DNA from: Dehalococcoidia bacterium
Lineage (GTDB): Bacteria > Chloroflexota > Dehalococcoidia > SHYD01
Assembly: GCA_009692945.1 (NCBI GenBank)
Contig: SHYD01000017.1
Location: 1 to 41,309, forward strand
Length of the DNA stretch: 41,309 bases
Direction: 5' to 3'
Shown piece after piece: positions 15,436 through 22,828 of the stretch. The notes under the pieces are model-generated. The model had not been told where the DNA came from, ran no database searches, and saw nothing but the letters and a program-made list of their open reading frames with translations. How positions within the stretch are numbered: position 1 is the first letter of the stretch; each line of letters opens with the position of its first letter. The position numbers and the translations under genes were made by a program.

Positions 15436-16983
15436 CTATCCCTTCGCAAACACAATGTGGTGGCGCCAATCATCCCTGGGTTCGGTGAAGTCGGTGCGGT
15501 AGTGGGCGCCACGGCTCTCCTCCCGGATGAGCGCGGCCTCGGCCATGAGGCGGCCCACCGTGAGCAGATTGGCCAGTTCATGGGTGGAACGGTCGGACGG
15601 CGGACCGATGGTGGTGTCCCAGCGGCGCAACACCCCAACCGCCTTTTGCAGCCCAGCACCGGTCCTTAGGATCCCCACCTCGCCCCACAGCAGCCCCTGC
15701 AAGCGGGCCAATGAAAGTCCTGGTAGCTCGAGGGAAGGCTCGGGGCAGCGCGCAAAGTCGACCACTCCGTCCAGCGGGCCCAGCACCGGCGCCGCCGCCC
15801 GCGGGGCCGCCACCGTGCGCTCAACCACCCGGTGGCCGAACACCAGCACCTCCATCAGCGAATTACTGGCTAGCCGGTTGGCGCCGTGGACGCCGGTGCA
15901 GGCGCACTCGCCACAAGCGTACAGGTTGGGGATGGTCGTCTCCCCCCAAACGTTGGTCTTCACGCCACCCATCATGTAGTGGGCAGCGGGGGCCACCGGA
16001 ATGCGGTCGCGGGTGATGTCCACGCCATGTTGGAGACAGAAGCGGTAGATCTGGGGGAACCGGGCGGAGACCAATTGCGACGGAAGGTGCGTGATGTCGA
16101 GGTAGACATGGTCCTCGCCCGAGCGCTGCATCTGGTCGACGATGCTGCGGGCCACCACGTCGCGCGGCGCCAGTTCGCCCTGGGGGTGGTAGTCCAGCAT
16201 GAAGCGTTCGCCTTTGTTGTTGCGCAACACGCCGCCCTCTCCCCGCACCGCCTCGGAGATCAGGAACACGGCGGCGCCGGGGAGCCGCAGCGCTGTGGGG
16301 TGAAACTGGAAGAACTCCATATCTGATAGCGCGGCCCCCGCCTGGTAAGCCAGGGCGATGCCGTCGCCGGTGGTCACCTCGGGGTTGGTGGTCAGGGTGA
16401 ACAGGCGCCCGGCCCCGCCGGACGCGAGGATCACGTGGCGCCCTTCATACTCCAGCGTGGTGTGGGTGCGGGTGTCCATCGCCTCGATACCTCGGGCGGC
16501 GACGCCGTCCATCAGGATCCGCGTCGCTTGAGCGTATTCGAGGATCGAGATGTTGCGCAGCCGCGCCAGCGAGGCCAGCGTCAACTCGATGTGCTCGCCG
16601 GTGGCGTCGCCCCCGGCGTGGAGGATGCGGTTGACGCTGTGGGCCGCTTCGCGGGCCAGCGCGACCTCGCCCTCGTTAGTGTCGAAGGGGACGCCGAACC
16701 GGATAAGGTCGGTGATGCGGGCGGGCGCTTCCTCGGTCAGGATGCGCACCGCTTCGGGATCGCACAGGCCCGCGCCCGCGGTCATGGTGTCCTCATAGTG
16801 CAGGCCGGGCGAGTCGTCCCGGCCGATGGCCGCGGCGATACCGCCCTGCGCGTACTTGGTGTTGCACTCGTCGATGCTGCCCTTCGTCAGGATCAGCACC
16901 CGGCCGTGCTCCTGGGCCAGCAGTGCCGTGTACAGACCGGCGATGCCGGAGCCGATGATGATGTAATCGTAGGTGGAGTTCAG
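15436..16983 (-). CDS. nadB: L-aspartate oxidase NadB, apparent CTG start
   Basis: 515 residues. It oxidises L-aspartate to iminoaspartate with FAD; NadA then makes quinolinate. The FAD-binding motif IIIGSGIAGLYTAL starts at about residue 8, so translation must begin before it. Between the upstream in-frame stop and this motif no ATG, GTG or TTG exists. The only near-cognate start is CTG at 16983-16981, which overlaps the TGA of the preceding gene as CTGA, with AAAGG about 6 nt upstream. Other landmarks: KYAQGGIAAA, MEFFQFHPTAL, RGEGG, APAAHYMMGGVKTN and GANRLASNSLMEVLVFG. It is the last gene of the miaB-nadA-cassette-nadB cluster. No nadC follows. Confidence 0.92.
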   Translation of the reverse strand: MNSTYDYIIIGSGIAGLYTALLAQEHGRVLILTKGSIDECNTKYAQGGIAAAIGRDDSPGLHYEDTMTAGAGLCDPEAVRILTEEAPARITDLIRFGVPFDTNEGEVALAREAAHSVNRILHAGGDATGEHIELTLASLARLRNISILEYAQATRILMDGVAARGIEAMDTRTHTTLEYEGRHVILASGGAGRLFTLTTNPEVTTGDGIALAYQAGAALSDMEFFQFHPTALRLPGAAVFLISEAVRGEGGVLRNNKGERFMLDYHPQGELAPRDVVARSIVDQMQRSGEDHVYLDITHLPSQLVSARFPQIYRFCLQHGVDITRDRIPVAPAAHYMMGGVKTNVWGETTIPNLYACGECACTGVHGANRLASNSLMEVLVFGHRVVERTVAAPRAAAPVLGPLDGVVDFARCPEPSLELPGLSLARLQGLLWGEVGILRTGAGLQKAVGVLRRWDTTIGPPSDRSTHELANLLTVGRLMAEAALIREESRGAHYRTDFTEPRDDWRHHIVFAKG

Positions 16984-17258
16984 AGCAGGCCCTTTCGCCG
17001 CAGTTCGTTCAGGTAGTCGTCCCTGTCCTTTTCACCGCGCACAAGTTGGTAGAGGAACGCACGAGAGATACGGAGATTTCCCGCCATGGTGGAAACCCCG
17101 TCCTCCCCGATAGTCCGGTAGCCGGTACCACGGGAAAACTTCGTTCGGACGACTCTTCTGCTGTTGAGCATCAATTCGAAAAACCGGTGGTCTCCTTCAG
17201 TTTGGGTGAATCCGAGATGAAGCAGGAGTCGCTCAAGTTCACGCCGTTCAATCGGCAC
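16980..17258 (-). CDS. Small protein of the nad-operon cassette, HicA-like/toxin candidate
   Basis: 92 residues, basic, of a family I cannot name. The N-terminal RRELERLLLHLGFTQTEGDH is a helix followed by a Gly-x-His motif. A strand pair (RFFELML, RRVVRTKFSRGTGY) comes next, and a helical C terminus with ISRAFLYQLVRGEKDRDDYLNELRR closes it. The helix-GxH-strand start resembles HicA-type interferases, hence toxin-like, but this is inference. Its ATG overlaps the end of the 134-residue gene by 11 bp, and its TGA overlaps the nadB start as CTGA, so translation is tightly coupled on both sides. It may regulate NAD synthesis or be a captured toxin. Confidence 0.7.
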   Translation of the reverse strand: MPIERRELERLLLHLGFTQTEGDHRFFELMLNSRRVVRTKFSRGTGYRTIGEDGVSTMAGNLRISRAFLYQLVRGEKDRDDYLNELRRKGLL

Positions 17259-17652
17259 GCTTGGCGTAACTCCCCAGTAGCCGCCTGATCAGTGCGAGAT
17301 GTTGAAGCAATCCCTTGCCGAGCGTGGTCTCTTCCTTTTCAAAAAACTCAAGCCAGAGTGGCCAATCGTTCAGATAATCCGACAAAGCTTCACAGGGCGT
17401 GTCACCCTCGCCCCAATAGGTCGTCTTGTTATCCACCGCGATAAAGTAGCCGACCTCCTTGTCCCATTTGACCTTGACCTCAACCGGCTTGGCCAGGTCA
17501 TGGTAGGCTCCGTCGGCGAGCTTTACCCGTTTCAGTTCGAAGCGGATCTCGTCCGCCTCGCCCACTTCGCCGAGGGCGTTGAGCAGGTCCGGATCGAGCA
17601 GCGCCGGGCGGCGCTTGGCCCGGGGTTTGGTTGGGGATGTCTTCGTCGTCAT
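17248..17652 (-). CDS. Partner protein of the nad-operon cassette, antitoxin-like candidate
   Basis: 134 residues, no recognised family. A basic, Lys/Pro-rich N-terminal tail (MTTKTSPTKPRAKRRP) precedes an acidic mixed alpha/beta body. VGYFIAVDNKTTYWGEGDTP followed by CEALSDYLNDWPLWLEFFEK recalls HicB-type antitoxin layouts, where a partial RNase H fold is followed by a helix, but the match is weak. Its ATG shares one base with the nadA stop (TGATG), and it overlaps the next gene by 11 bp. Order and overlap, with a larger acidic protein first and a small basic protein second, are like many type II toxin-antitoxin pairs. That is the main support for the idea. Confidence 0.7.
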   Translation of the reverse strand: MTTKTSPTKPRAKRRPALLDPDLLNALGEVGEADEIRFELKRVKLADGAYHDLAKPVEVKVKWDKEVGYFIAVDNKTTYWGEGDTPCEALSDYLNDWPLWLEFFEKEETTLGKGLLQHLALIRRLLGSYAKRAD

Positions 17653-18854
17653 CAGTGCACCTCGAGCATCCGGTCCAGCGCCACCTTCGCCAAGAGGGCC
17701 GTCGCTTCGGGAACTACCAGGCGGTTGACCACACGCCCTGCCGCCAGTTCCTCCAGCACCCAGGCCAGGTAGGCCGGGTGGATGCGGTACATGGTGGAGC
17801 AGGGGCAGACCACGGTGTCGAGGCAGAACACCAGCTTGTCGGGGTTCTCCCTAGCCAGCCGGCTCACCAGGTTGATCTCGGTCCCCACCGCCCAAGCGCT
17901 CCCCGCCGGGGCCTCCCGGATCGCCCTGGCGATGAACTCGGTGGATCCGTTGAGATCGGCGGCTTGGACCACCTCCAGGGTGCATTCGGGGTGGACCAGC
18001 ACCGTGACGCCGGGATACTTCGCCCGGGCGCCGGCCACCTGTTTGGTGGTGAACCGCATGTGCACCGAACACCACCCCCGCCACAGGATGATGCGGGCCC
18101 GACGCAACTCCTCGACGGTGTGTCCCCCCAGCGGTTGGTTGGGGTCCCAGACCAGCATCTGGTCGAGGGGAATGCCGAGCTTGACGCCGGTGTTGCGGCC
18201 GAGGTGCTGGTCGGGAAAGAAGAGCACGCGTTCGCGCTGTTTGAACGCCCACTGCAACACCGCGCTGGCGTTGGACGAGGTGCAGACGATGCCGCCATTG
18301 TCCCCACAGAATGCCTTGAGGCTGGCGGCGGAATTCATGTAGGTGACGGGGAGGGTCGACTCTGCCAGGCCGGCGGCTTCGAGTTGCTGCCAGCAGTCCA
18401 ACACGTCGTCCGGATCGGCCATGTCGGCCATGGTGCAGCCCGCGGCCATGTTGGGGAGCACCACCTGCTGGTCCGGGGCGCTCAGGATGTCGGCGGCCTC
18501 GGCCATGAAGTGCACGCCGCAAAAGACGATGAATTCGGCGCCCCGCTGCTGCGCCGCCCAACGGGCGAGGTTGAAGGAGTCGCCCTTGTAGTCGGCGAAC
18601 TGGATGATGTCTTCCCGCTGGTAGTGGTGCCCCAGCACCACTGCCAGCCCGGCCAGCCGGGCCTTGGTGGCGTTGATGCGACTCGCCAACTCCTGTCCGC
18701 CCAGGCGCCAGTACGCCTCGGGGATGTCCTTCTGCCACAGCAGGAAGCCCGGTTCAGCGGACAGCGGCGCGGTTTCGAGATCGACCGCCTGCTGGCAGCT
18801 GATGTTGTCCATCTGCCACTTCAGGTCCGGTTGGATGAACTGTTGGGTGACCAA
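17652..18854 (-). CDS. nadA: Quinolinate synthase NadA
   Basis: 400 residues. A [4Fe-4S] enzyme that condenses iminoaspartate with dihydroxyacetone phosphate to quinolinate. Landmarks: VVLGHHYQREDIIQFADYKG (around residues 71-90), FCGVHFMAEAADIL carrying the first cluster Cys, VTYMNSAASLKAFCG, VCTSSNA, VLFFPDQHLGRNTG, VHPECTLEVV and the second and third Cys around HPEC and CLDTVVCPCSTMYRIHP. The TTG start at 18854 is well supported by AGGAGG six bases upstream. It overlaps the following cassette gene by one base (TGATG) and leads the NAD portion of the cluster. The length is typical of the long bacterial form. Confidence 0.95.
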   Translation of the reverse strand: MVTQQFIQPDLKWQMDNISCQQAVDLETAPLSAEPGFLLWQKDIPEAYWRLGGQELASRINATKARLAGLAVVLGHHYQREDIIQFADYKGDSFNLARWAAQQRGAEFIVFCGVHFMAEAADILSAPDQQVVLPNMAAGCTMADMADPDDVLDCWQQLEAAGLAESTLPVTYMNSAASLKAFCGDNGGIVCTSSNASAVLQWAFKQRERVLFFPDQHLGRNTGVKLGIPLDQMLVWDPNQPLGGHTVEELRRARIILWRGWCSVHMRFTTKQVAGARAKYPGVTVLVHPECTLEVVQAADLNGSTEFIARAIREAPAGSAWAVGTEINLVSRLARENPDKLVFCLDTVVCPCSTMYRIHPAYLAWVLEELAAGRVVNRLVVPEATALLAKVALDRMLEVH

Positions 18855-18924
18855 AGGAGTCCTCCTGACCGATCAGGCTGAATCAGGACCACCCATGGCG
18901 CGCCTGCCCCATCCATGGGCGGCC

Positions 18925-18946
18925 GGAGCCCGGACCTGCGGGCTCC
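18925..18946 (-). terminator. Hairpin between miaB and nadA
   Basis: GGAGCCCG-GACCTG-CGGGCTCC (as written on the plus strand) is a perfect 8-bp stem in the 94-bp gap between miaB and nadA. No T-tract follows on the minus strand, so it could be a weak terminator, a processing site or an RNA-stability hairpin. A second inverted pair, CCCATGG/CCATGGG, lies just beyond at about 18888-18919. Confidence 0.4.
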
Positions 18947-18948
18947 CC

Positions 18949-20232
18949 CTAGCCGGCTGAGATCAATTCCCCCTGGAGCGACCAAGGACTGGTGCTCACC
19001 ACTTTCACCCTCGCCATCTCTCCCCGCAGGTCAGAGGCGTCTACCGGGAAATGGACCAATTTGTTGGTCCTGGTGCGCCCCTCCCAGCGGCCATCCTTCC
19101 TGGTCTCCACCAACACGTCGACTTCCCGTTGGCGCAGTGGCCCGTTGAGTTCGGTCGCCACCCGTTCCTGGAGCGCCTCCACCCGCTGCAATCGGGCTTT
19201 TTTAGCCTCGTCCGGCACATCGTCGGCCAGGGTGCGGGCGGCGATGGTGCCCGGCCGCACCGAGTAAGCCGCCACGTGCACCACGTCGAAACGCACCTCT
19301 TCCAGGAGGTCCATCGTTCGCTGAAAAGCTGCCTCGTCCTCGCCGCTGAACCCCACAATGATGTCGGTGCTCAGTGAGACGCCGGGGATGCCGTGTTTGA
19401 TGCGGGCGATTCGGTCGCGGTACTGGGCACTGGTGTAGCCACGATGCATCGCGGCCAGCACCGCATCGTCACCCGACTGTACCGGGATGTTGATATGCTC
19501 GCACACCTTTTCCAAGCGGGCGACACGGTCGATGAGCTTGTCGGTAACCCCCAGCGGGTAGGAGGTCAGGAAGCGGATCCGGTCCAGCCCATCAACGCGG
19601 TTGACGGCGGTCAGCAGATCGGCAAGGTCGAGGCCGGGCCCAAGGTCATGCCCGTAGGAGTCAACTTTCTGGCCCAGCAGTGTCACCTCGCGCACGCCCC
19701 GTGCCACCAGCCCCTCCACTTCGGCCACCACCTCGGCCAGGGGACGGCTGCGCTCGCGGCCCCGCCGGTAGGGGACGATGCAGAAGGTGCAAAAGTTGTC
19801 GCAGCCATGAACGATATTGACGAAGGCGGTGGGCCCGTTGACGGGCAACTCGACGGGCGCCGGGAGGCAGCCTTCGGCGGCCGCCTGAGTCCGCGCGGTC
19901 TCCAGCAGGGGCCCAAAGTCCTGCGGGCGCATGAAGACATCGACATGGGGGAAGCGGCGGCGCAGGTCCTCGGTCTTGGGTCCCACCATGCATCCCATGA
20001 GGGCGATGGTCTGGCTGGGCCGGACCTTCTTCGAGGCGTTGAGGGCGTTCAGTTTGTTGGCCACGCGGTCTTCGGCGTGCTGGCGGACCACGCAACTGTT
20101 GACCACCACCATGTCCGCCGCCTCGGGCGAACCTGCCCGTGCATAACCGAGCGCCTCCAATTGCGCGGCCAACTGCTCGGAGTCGGCCACGTTCATTTGG
20201 CATCCCGCCGTCCAGATGTAGTAGTTGGCCAT
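18949..20232 (-). CDS. miaB: tRNA-2-methylthio-N6-dimethylallyladenosine synthase MiaB
   Basis: 427 residues. A radical-SAM methylthiotransferase that adds a methylthio group at C2 of i6A37 in tRNAs reading UNN codons. Three domains: N-terminal UPF0004 with cluster cysteines (TAGCQMN, VVNSCVVR, IALMGCMV), radical SAM core with CDNFCTFCIVPYRRG (about residues 145-159), and a C-terminal TRAM RNA-binding region. The motif usually written SHP after the SAM core reads TSYPLGV here, a small deviation. The ATG at 20232 follows a terminator that ends the tRNA-Ser transcript, so miaB expression depends on read-through or a promoter within about 20 bp. A close MtaB-type paralogue is the alternative. 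Confidence 0.92.
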   Translation of the reverse strand: MANYYIWTAGCQMNVADSEQLAAQLEALGYARAGSPEAADMVVVNSCVVRQHAEDRVANKLNALNASKKVRPSQTIALMGCMVGPKTEDLRRRFPHVDVFMRPQDFGPLLETARTQAAAEGCLPAPVELPVNGPTAFVNIVHGCDNFCTFCIVPYRRGRERSRPLAEVVAEVEGLVARGVREVTLLGQKVDSYGHDLGPGLDLADLLTAVNRVDGLDRIRFLTSYPLGVTDKLIDRVARLEKVCEHINIPVQSGDDAVLAAMHRGYTSAQYRDRIARIKHGIPGVSLSTDIIVGFSGEDEAAFQRTMDLLEEVRFDVVHVAAYSVRPGTIAARTLADDVPDEAKKARLQRVEALQERVATELNGPLRQREVDVLVETRKDGRWEGRTRTNKLVHFPVDASDLRGEMARVKVVSTSPWSLQGELISAG

Positions 20233-20246
20233 GTACCCTATGACAG

Positions 20247-20265
20247 AAAAAGCCCCAAAGGGGCT
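20247..20265 (-). terminator. Intrinsic terminator after tRNA-Ser
   Basis: On the minus strand AGCCCC-TTT-GGGGCT is followed by TTTT CTG. The perfect 6-bp stem with U-tract is placed 22 bp after the tRNA 3' end and 15 bp before the miaB start codon. Confidence 0.75.
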
Positions 20266-20286
20266 AGCGGGACAAGTGTGGATGAG

Positions 20287-20378
20287 TGGCGGAGGGAATG
20301 GGATTCGAACCCATGACCCCAGTTACCCAGGGTAAGCACTTAGCAGGCGCCCGCACTAGACCACTATGCGATCCCTCC
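20287..20378 (-). tRNA. tRNA-Ser(GCT)
   Basis: Class II tRNA. The acceptor stem GGAGGGA (20378-20372) pairs with TCCCTCC (20297-20291), with encoded CCA at 20289-20287. The anticodon loop is CTGCTAA, giving anticodon GCT (reads AGC/AGU). A long variable arm precedes the T arm GGGTTCGAATCCC. About 92 nt with CCA, standard for tRNA-Ser. Confidence 0.95.
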
Positions 20379-20462
20379 GCAAGGTGTCAACCGGGCGCAG
20401 ATGCGCCTGCCATTTCCGTGCGATCATCGTAGCATGAAGCCGGAAGCGCCAGCAAGGCGAAC

Positions 20463-20700
20463 CGAGCAGCCGTATCTGTTCAGATGCCCATGACCAGCGG
20501 ACACCACCGGGCTATGAAAAGGATGCCTTTTCATAGCAGATTCGAGGGGCTGCCAGCATCCGGGGCGGGAATGCACGAGGGCGGCACCCCTCTGCCGGGG
20601 GCGCGGGGGTGCCCCCGCAGAGAATTCTCCTCTTTTTTTCTGGGGTGGGGGGAGTGGTGCATGCTGTAGGCTCCTGAGTCTGAACAGATACGAGCAGCCG
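20463..20700 (+). mobile_element. MITE-like GC-hairpin element, copy 3, with 12-bp TIRs and 10-bp target duplication
   Basis: The body (20473-20690, 218 bp) begins TATCTGTTCAGA and ends TCTGAACAGATA: perfect 12-bp terminal inverted repeats. It is flanked by perfect direct repeats CGAGCAGCCG at 20463-20472 and 20691-20700. Inside are a small hairpin (ATGAAAAGG-ATG-CCTTTTCAT, near 20514-20534), the core GAATGCACGAGGGCGGCACC, GGGGGTGCCCCC, AGAGAATTCTCC, T7 and CTGGGGTGGGGGGAGTGG. It is the best-preserved copy in the window and defines the family ends. Confidence 0.8.
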
Positions 20701-20823
20701 TATCTGTTCAGACATGAAGGGGTGCTGCTTATGCGTTTGCCCCCAAAAAAAGAGATGGTTTTGTTCTGGGGGAACACCCCCAGTCCCCCGGCAGGATCGC
20801 TTCGCCCCCTGCACCCCCGTGTC
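20701..20823 (-). mobile_element. MITE-like element, copy 4, reverse orientation, abutting copy 3
   Basis: It starts with the terminal repeat TATCTGTTCAGA (20701-20712). Read on the minus strand it contains GGGGTGCAGGGGGCGAAGCG, CTGCCGGGGGACTGGGGGTG, hairpin CTGGGGG-TGTT-CCCCCAG and a T7 run, the same order as the other copies. AGCAGCC, shared with the flanking repeat of copy 3, follows at 20824-20830. A lone family end, ATCTATTCAGT, sits at 20834-20844. The region therefore looks like repeated or nested insertion. Confidence 0.6.
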
Positions 20824-20879
20824 AGCAGCCACCATCTATTCAGTCCGCTGCGCCTTTGTTAGCATTGGAGGCGCTCAGC

Positions 20880-20924
20880 GTGAATTTGGCGTCTCCCAAG
20901 GAACAGAAGCGGTCTCCATCGTGA
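20880..20924 (+). CDS. Possible 14-codon leader ORF before the glycosyltransferase
   Basis: GGAGG at 20867-20871 is spaced 8 nt from a GTG at 20880. That GTG opens a 14-codon frame ending in a TGA (20922-20924) which overlaps the GTG start of the glycosyltransferase (GTGA). This could couple translation of the main gene, which lacks a good Shine-Dalgarno sequence of its own. It may also be coincidence. Confidence 0.25.
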   Translation: MNLASPKEQKRSPS

Positions 20925-21892
20925 ACGACCTCTCCATCATTGTGGTCAGCTACAACACCCGGGACCTGTTGCTCCAGTGCCTGGAATCGGTGCTGGAGAG
21001 CCTGGAACAGGTTCAGGCCGGCGGGCGCCTCTCGATGGATGCGCGCGCCATCGGCCGGGGCTATGAGGTCATCGTTGTCGATAACGCTTCGACCGACGGC
21101 AGCGCCCAAGCAGTGCGCCGCTTCTTCCCTGAGGTGAGGCTCATCGAAAACGAGTTCAACCGGGGCTTCGGCGCGGCCAACAACCAGGCGATCGCCGTCA
21201 GCCAGGGGCGCCGCCTGCTCTTTCTGAACCCGGATGTTCGGGCCCAGGGCAACGCCATCACCGAACTCCTCCGCTTTCTCGATCGATACCCGCGCACGGG
21301 GATGGCAACCAGCCGCCTCAAATACCCGGACGGTTCGTTCCAGGACAGCGCATTCCGCTTTCCCAGCCTGTGGATGGTGTTCCTCGACCTGTTCCCGCTC
21401 CATCCGACACTGGCCCGATCGAGCCTGAACGGGCGCTACCCGCCAAGCGCGTACCGCCGCCCCTTCGAAATCGACCATCCGCTGGGCGCCTGCATGATGG
21501 TGCGCCGGGAGATGATCGAACGGATCGGCGGCTTCGACGAAGCGTATTTCATGTATTGCGAGGAAGTGGACTGGTGTATGCGGGCGCGCCACGACCGCTG
21601 GCGCATCTTCTGCGTGCCCGAAGCCGAGATGGTGCACCACGGCGGCGGCAGCACCGCCCACCTCCCGGACGAGATGTTTGTGGAGTTGTTCCGCAGCCGG
21701 CTGCGCTTGTTCGGGCGTTATTACAACCCCTTCTTCAAGGTGGCAGCCAAGGCTGTCATGGCGGCGGGGCTTTGGTGGGAGCATGGCCGCTGGTTGCGGC
21801 GGTACCTCCATGGAGAGGTCACCGAGGAGCGGTTTCAGGACCGGCGCTGGGCGCTGAGCCAAGCGTTGACGCTGCTCATCAAGGGTCCTTAA
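20921..21892 (+). CDS. Family 2 glycosyltransferase (rhamnosyltransferase-like)
   Basis: About 323 residues. A GT-A fold, inverting GT2 enzyme transferring a sugar from a nucleotide donor to a cell-surface glycan. LSIIVVSYNTRDLLLQCLES opens the domain. VIVVDNASTDGS (about residues 50-61) and LLFLNPDV (DxD-equivalent NPD, about 103-110) bind the nucleotide and metal. PLGACMMVRREMIERIGGFDEAYFMYCEEVDWCMRA (acceptor region, about 190-225) is typical of WcaE/rhamnosyltransferase-like GT2 proteins. No TM segments. GTG at 20921 is chosen because family homology begins there; the start is uncertain. It is followed by a second GT2, suggesting a polysaccharide-assembly pair. Confidence 0.87.
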   Translation: MNDLSIIVVSYNTRDLLLQCLESVLESLEQVQAGGRLSMDARAIGRGYEVIVVDNASTDGSAQAVRRFFPEVRLIENEFNRGFGAANNQAIAVSQGRRLLFLNPDVRAQGNAITELLRFLDRYPRTGMATSRLKYPDGSFQDSAFRFPSLWMVFLDLFPLHPTLARSSLNGRYPPSAYRRPFEIDHPLGACMMVRREMIERIGGFDEAYFMYCEEVDWCMRARHDRWRIFCVPEAEMVHHGGGSTAHLPDEMFVELFRSRLRLFGRYYNPFFKVAAKAVMAAGLWWEHGRWLRRYLHGEVTEERFQDRRWALSQALTLLIKGP

Positions 21893-21980
21893 TGCCGCCG
21901 GCAACAGCGTCCGCGACTCATCCGGTCCCCGGCCGCCTCGACAGGATGCCGGCGCCTCTCCGGCATTGCCCACCGGCGGC

Positions 21981-22763
21981 GTGAACGGCGCAGCGGGCAT
22001 CACCGCGGCGGTCCTAACGCTGAACGAGGCGGCCAACATCACCGGTTGCCTCGAAACCCTGGGGTGGGCCGGCGAGATGCTGGTCGTGGACGGCGGCAGC
22101 ACCGACAACACCGTCGCGCTCGCGCAAGCGTGCGGCGCCAGGGTGCTCCACCGCCCCTTCGACACTTTTGCCCGGCAGCGTAACCACACGCTCGACGTGG
22201 CGACTCACCCCTGGGTGTTCTTCGTCGACGCCGACGAACGGGTGCTTCCTCCCCTCGCAGACGAGATCGTCGCACTCGTGGCAACCCCCGGTGTACTATG
22301 GGCGGGCGCAGCGGTACCCCGGCGCAACCTGATGCTTGGGGTTTGGGTGCGCCACGGCGGGTGGTGGCCGGACCGCCAATTCCGCCTGCTGCATCGGGGC
22401 CAGGCCCGCTACGACGAGCATCGAGACCCTCACGAACTCGTGTTGAGCGAAGGGCCCGTCGCCACCCTGCGCCATCCCCTGACTCACTACAACTATGATT
22501 CCGTCTCCCAACTGTTCGCAAAGCAGCGGTCCTACGCCCAGCGCGAGGCACGGAGCCATCTGGCGAGCGCTGGGCGGCTGCCGCTGCGGTCCCTGTTCAG
22601 CGGCCCGGCGCGCGAGTTTTGGCGCCGTTACGTCACGTTGCGGGGGTTCCGGGACGGGCCCGTGGGTTTGCTTTTGGCCGCGGTCATGGCCTGGTACCGT
22701 TATGAGGTTTGGCGGGCCACCCAAGCGACCGACTTTCACCCAAGGCGCCGGGGAGGGCCTTGA
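21981..22763 (+). CDS. Family 2 glycosyltransferase (WaaE/KdtX-like)
   Basis: About 260 residues. ITAAVLTLNEAANITGCLET starts the GT-A domain. MLVVDGGSTDNTV, FDTFARQRNHTLDVATHPWV and FFVDADERV (DxD-type metal motif) follow the pattern of lipopolysaccharide-core GT2 enzymes such as WaaE. GWWPDRQFRLLHRG and a C-terminal region with RSLFSGPAREFWRRYVTLRG and LLLAAVMAWYRYE, probably membrane-associated, also fit. The start is uncertain: GTG at 21981 or TTG at 21966. It lies 90 bp downstream of the first GT2 on the same strand and probably shares its transcript. The acceptor cannot be inferred, and a true LPS role is doubtful in a probable monoderm. Confidence 0.87.
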   Translation: MNGAAGITAAVLTLNEAANITGCLETLGWAGEMLVVDGGSTDNTVALAQACGARVLHRPFDTFARQRNHTLDVATHPWVFFVDADERVLPPLADEIVALVATPGVLWAGAAVPRRNLMLGVWVRHGGWWPDRQFRLLHRGQARYDEHRDPHELVLSEGPVATLRHPLTHYNYDSVSQLFAKQRSYAQREARSHLASAGRLPLRSLFSGPAREFWRRYVTLRGFRDGPVGLLLAAVMAWYRYEVWRATQATDFHPRRRGGP

Positions 22764-22828
22764 CACGAGGACCGGCTTGAGCGACCCTTGGCAGGCACCA
22801 TCCAACATTGAACGCTCAGGAGGCGGGT

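Noticed and set aside
17652..18881. Long opposite-strand frames across nadA and miaB
   Set aside because: They are explained by GC-rich third positions of the real minus-strand genes; no recognisable domain.
20714..20920. Longer N terminus for the first glycosyltransferase
   Set aside because: The in-frame extension is translated mobile-element sequence and does not look like a GT2 N terminus.
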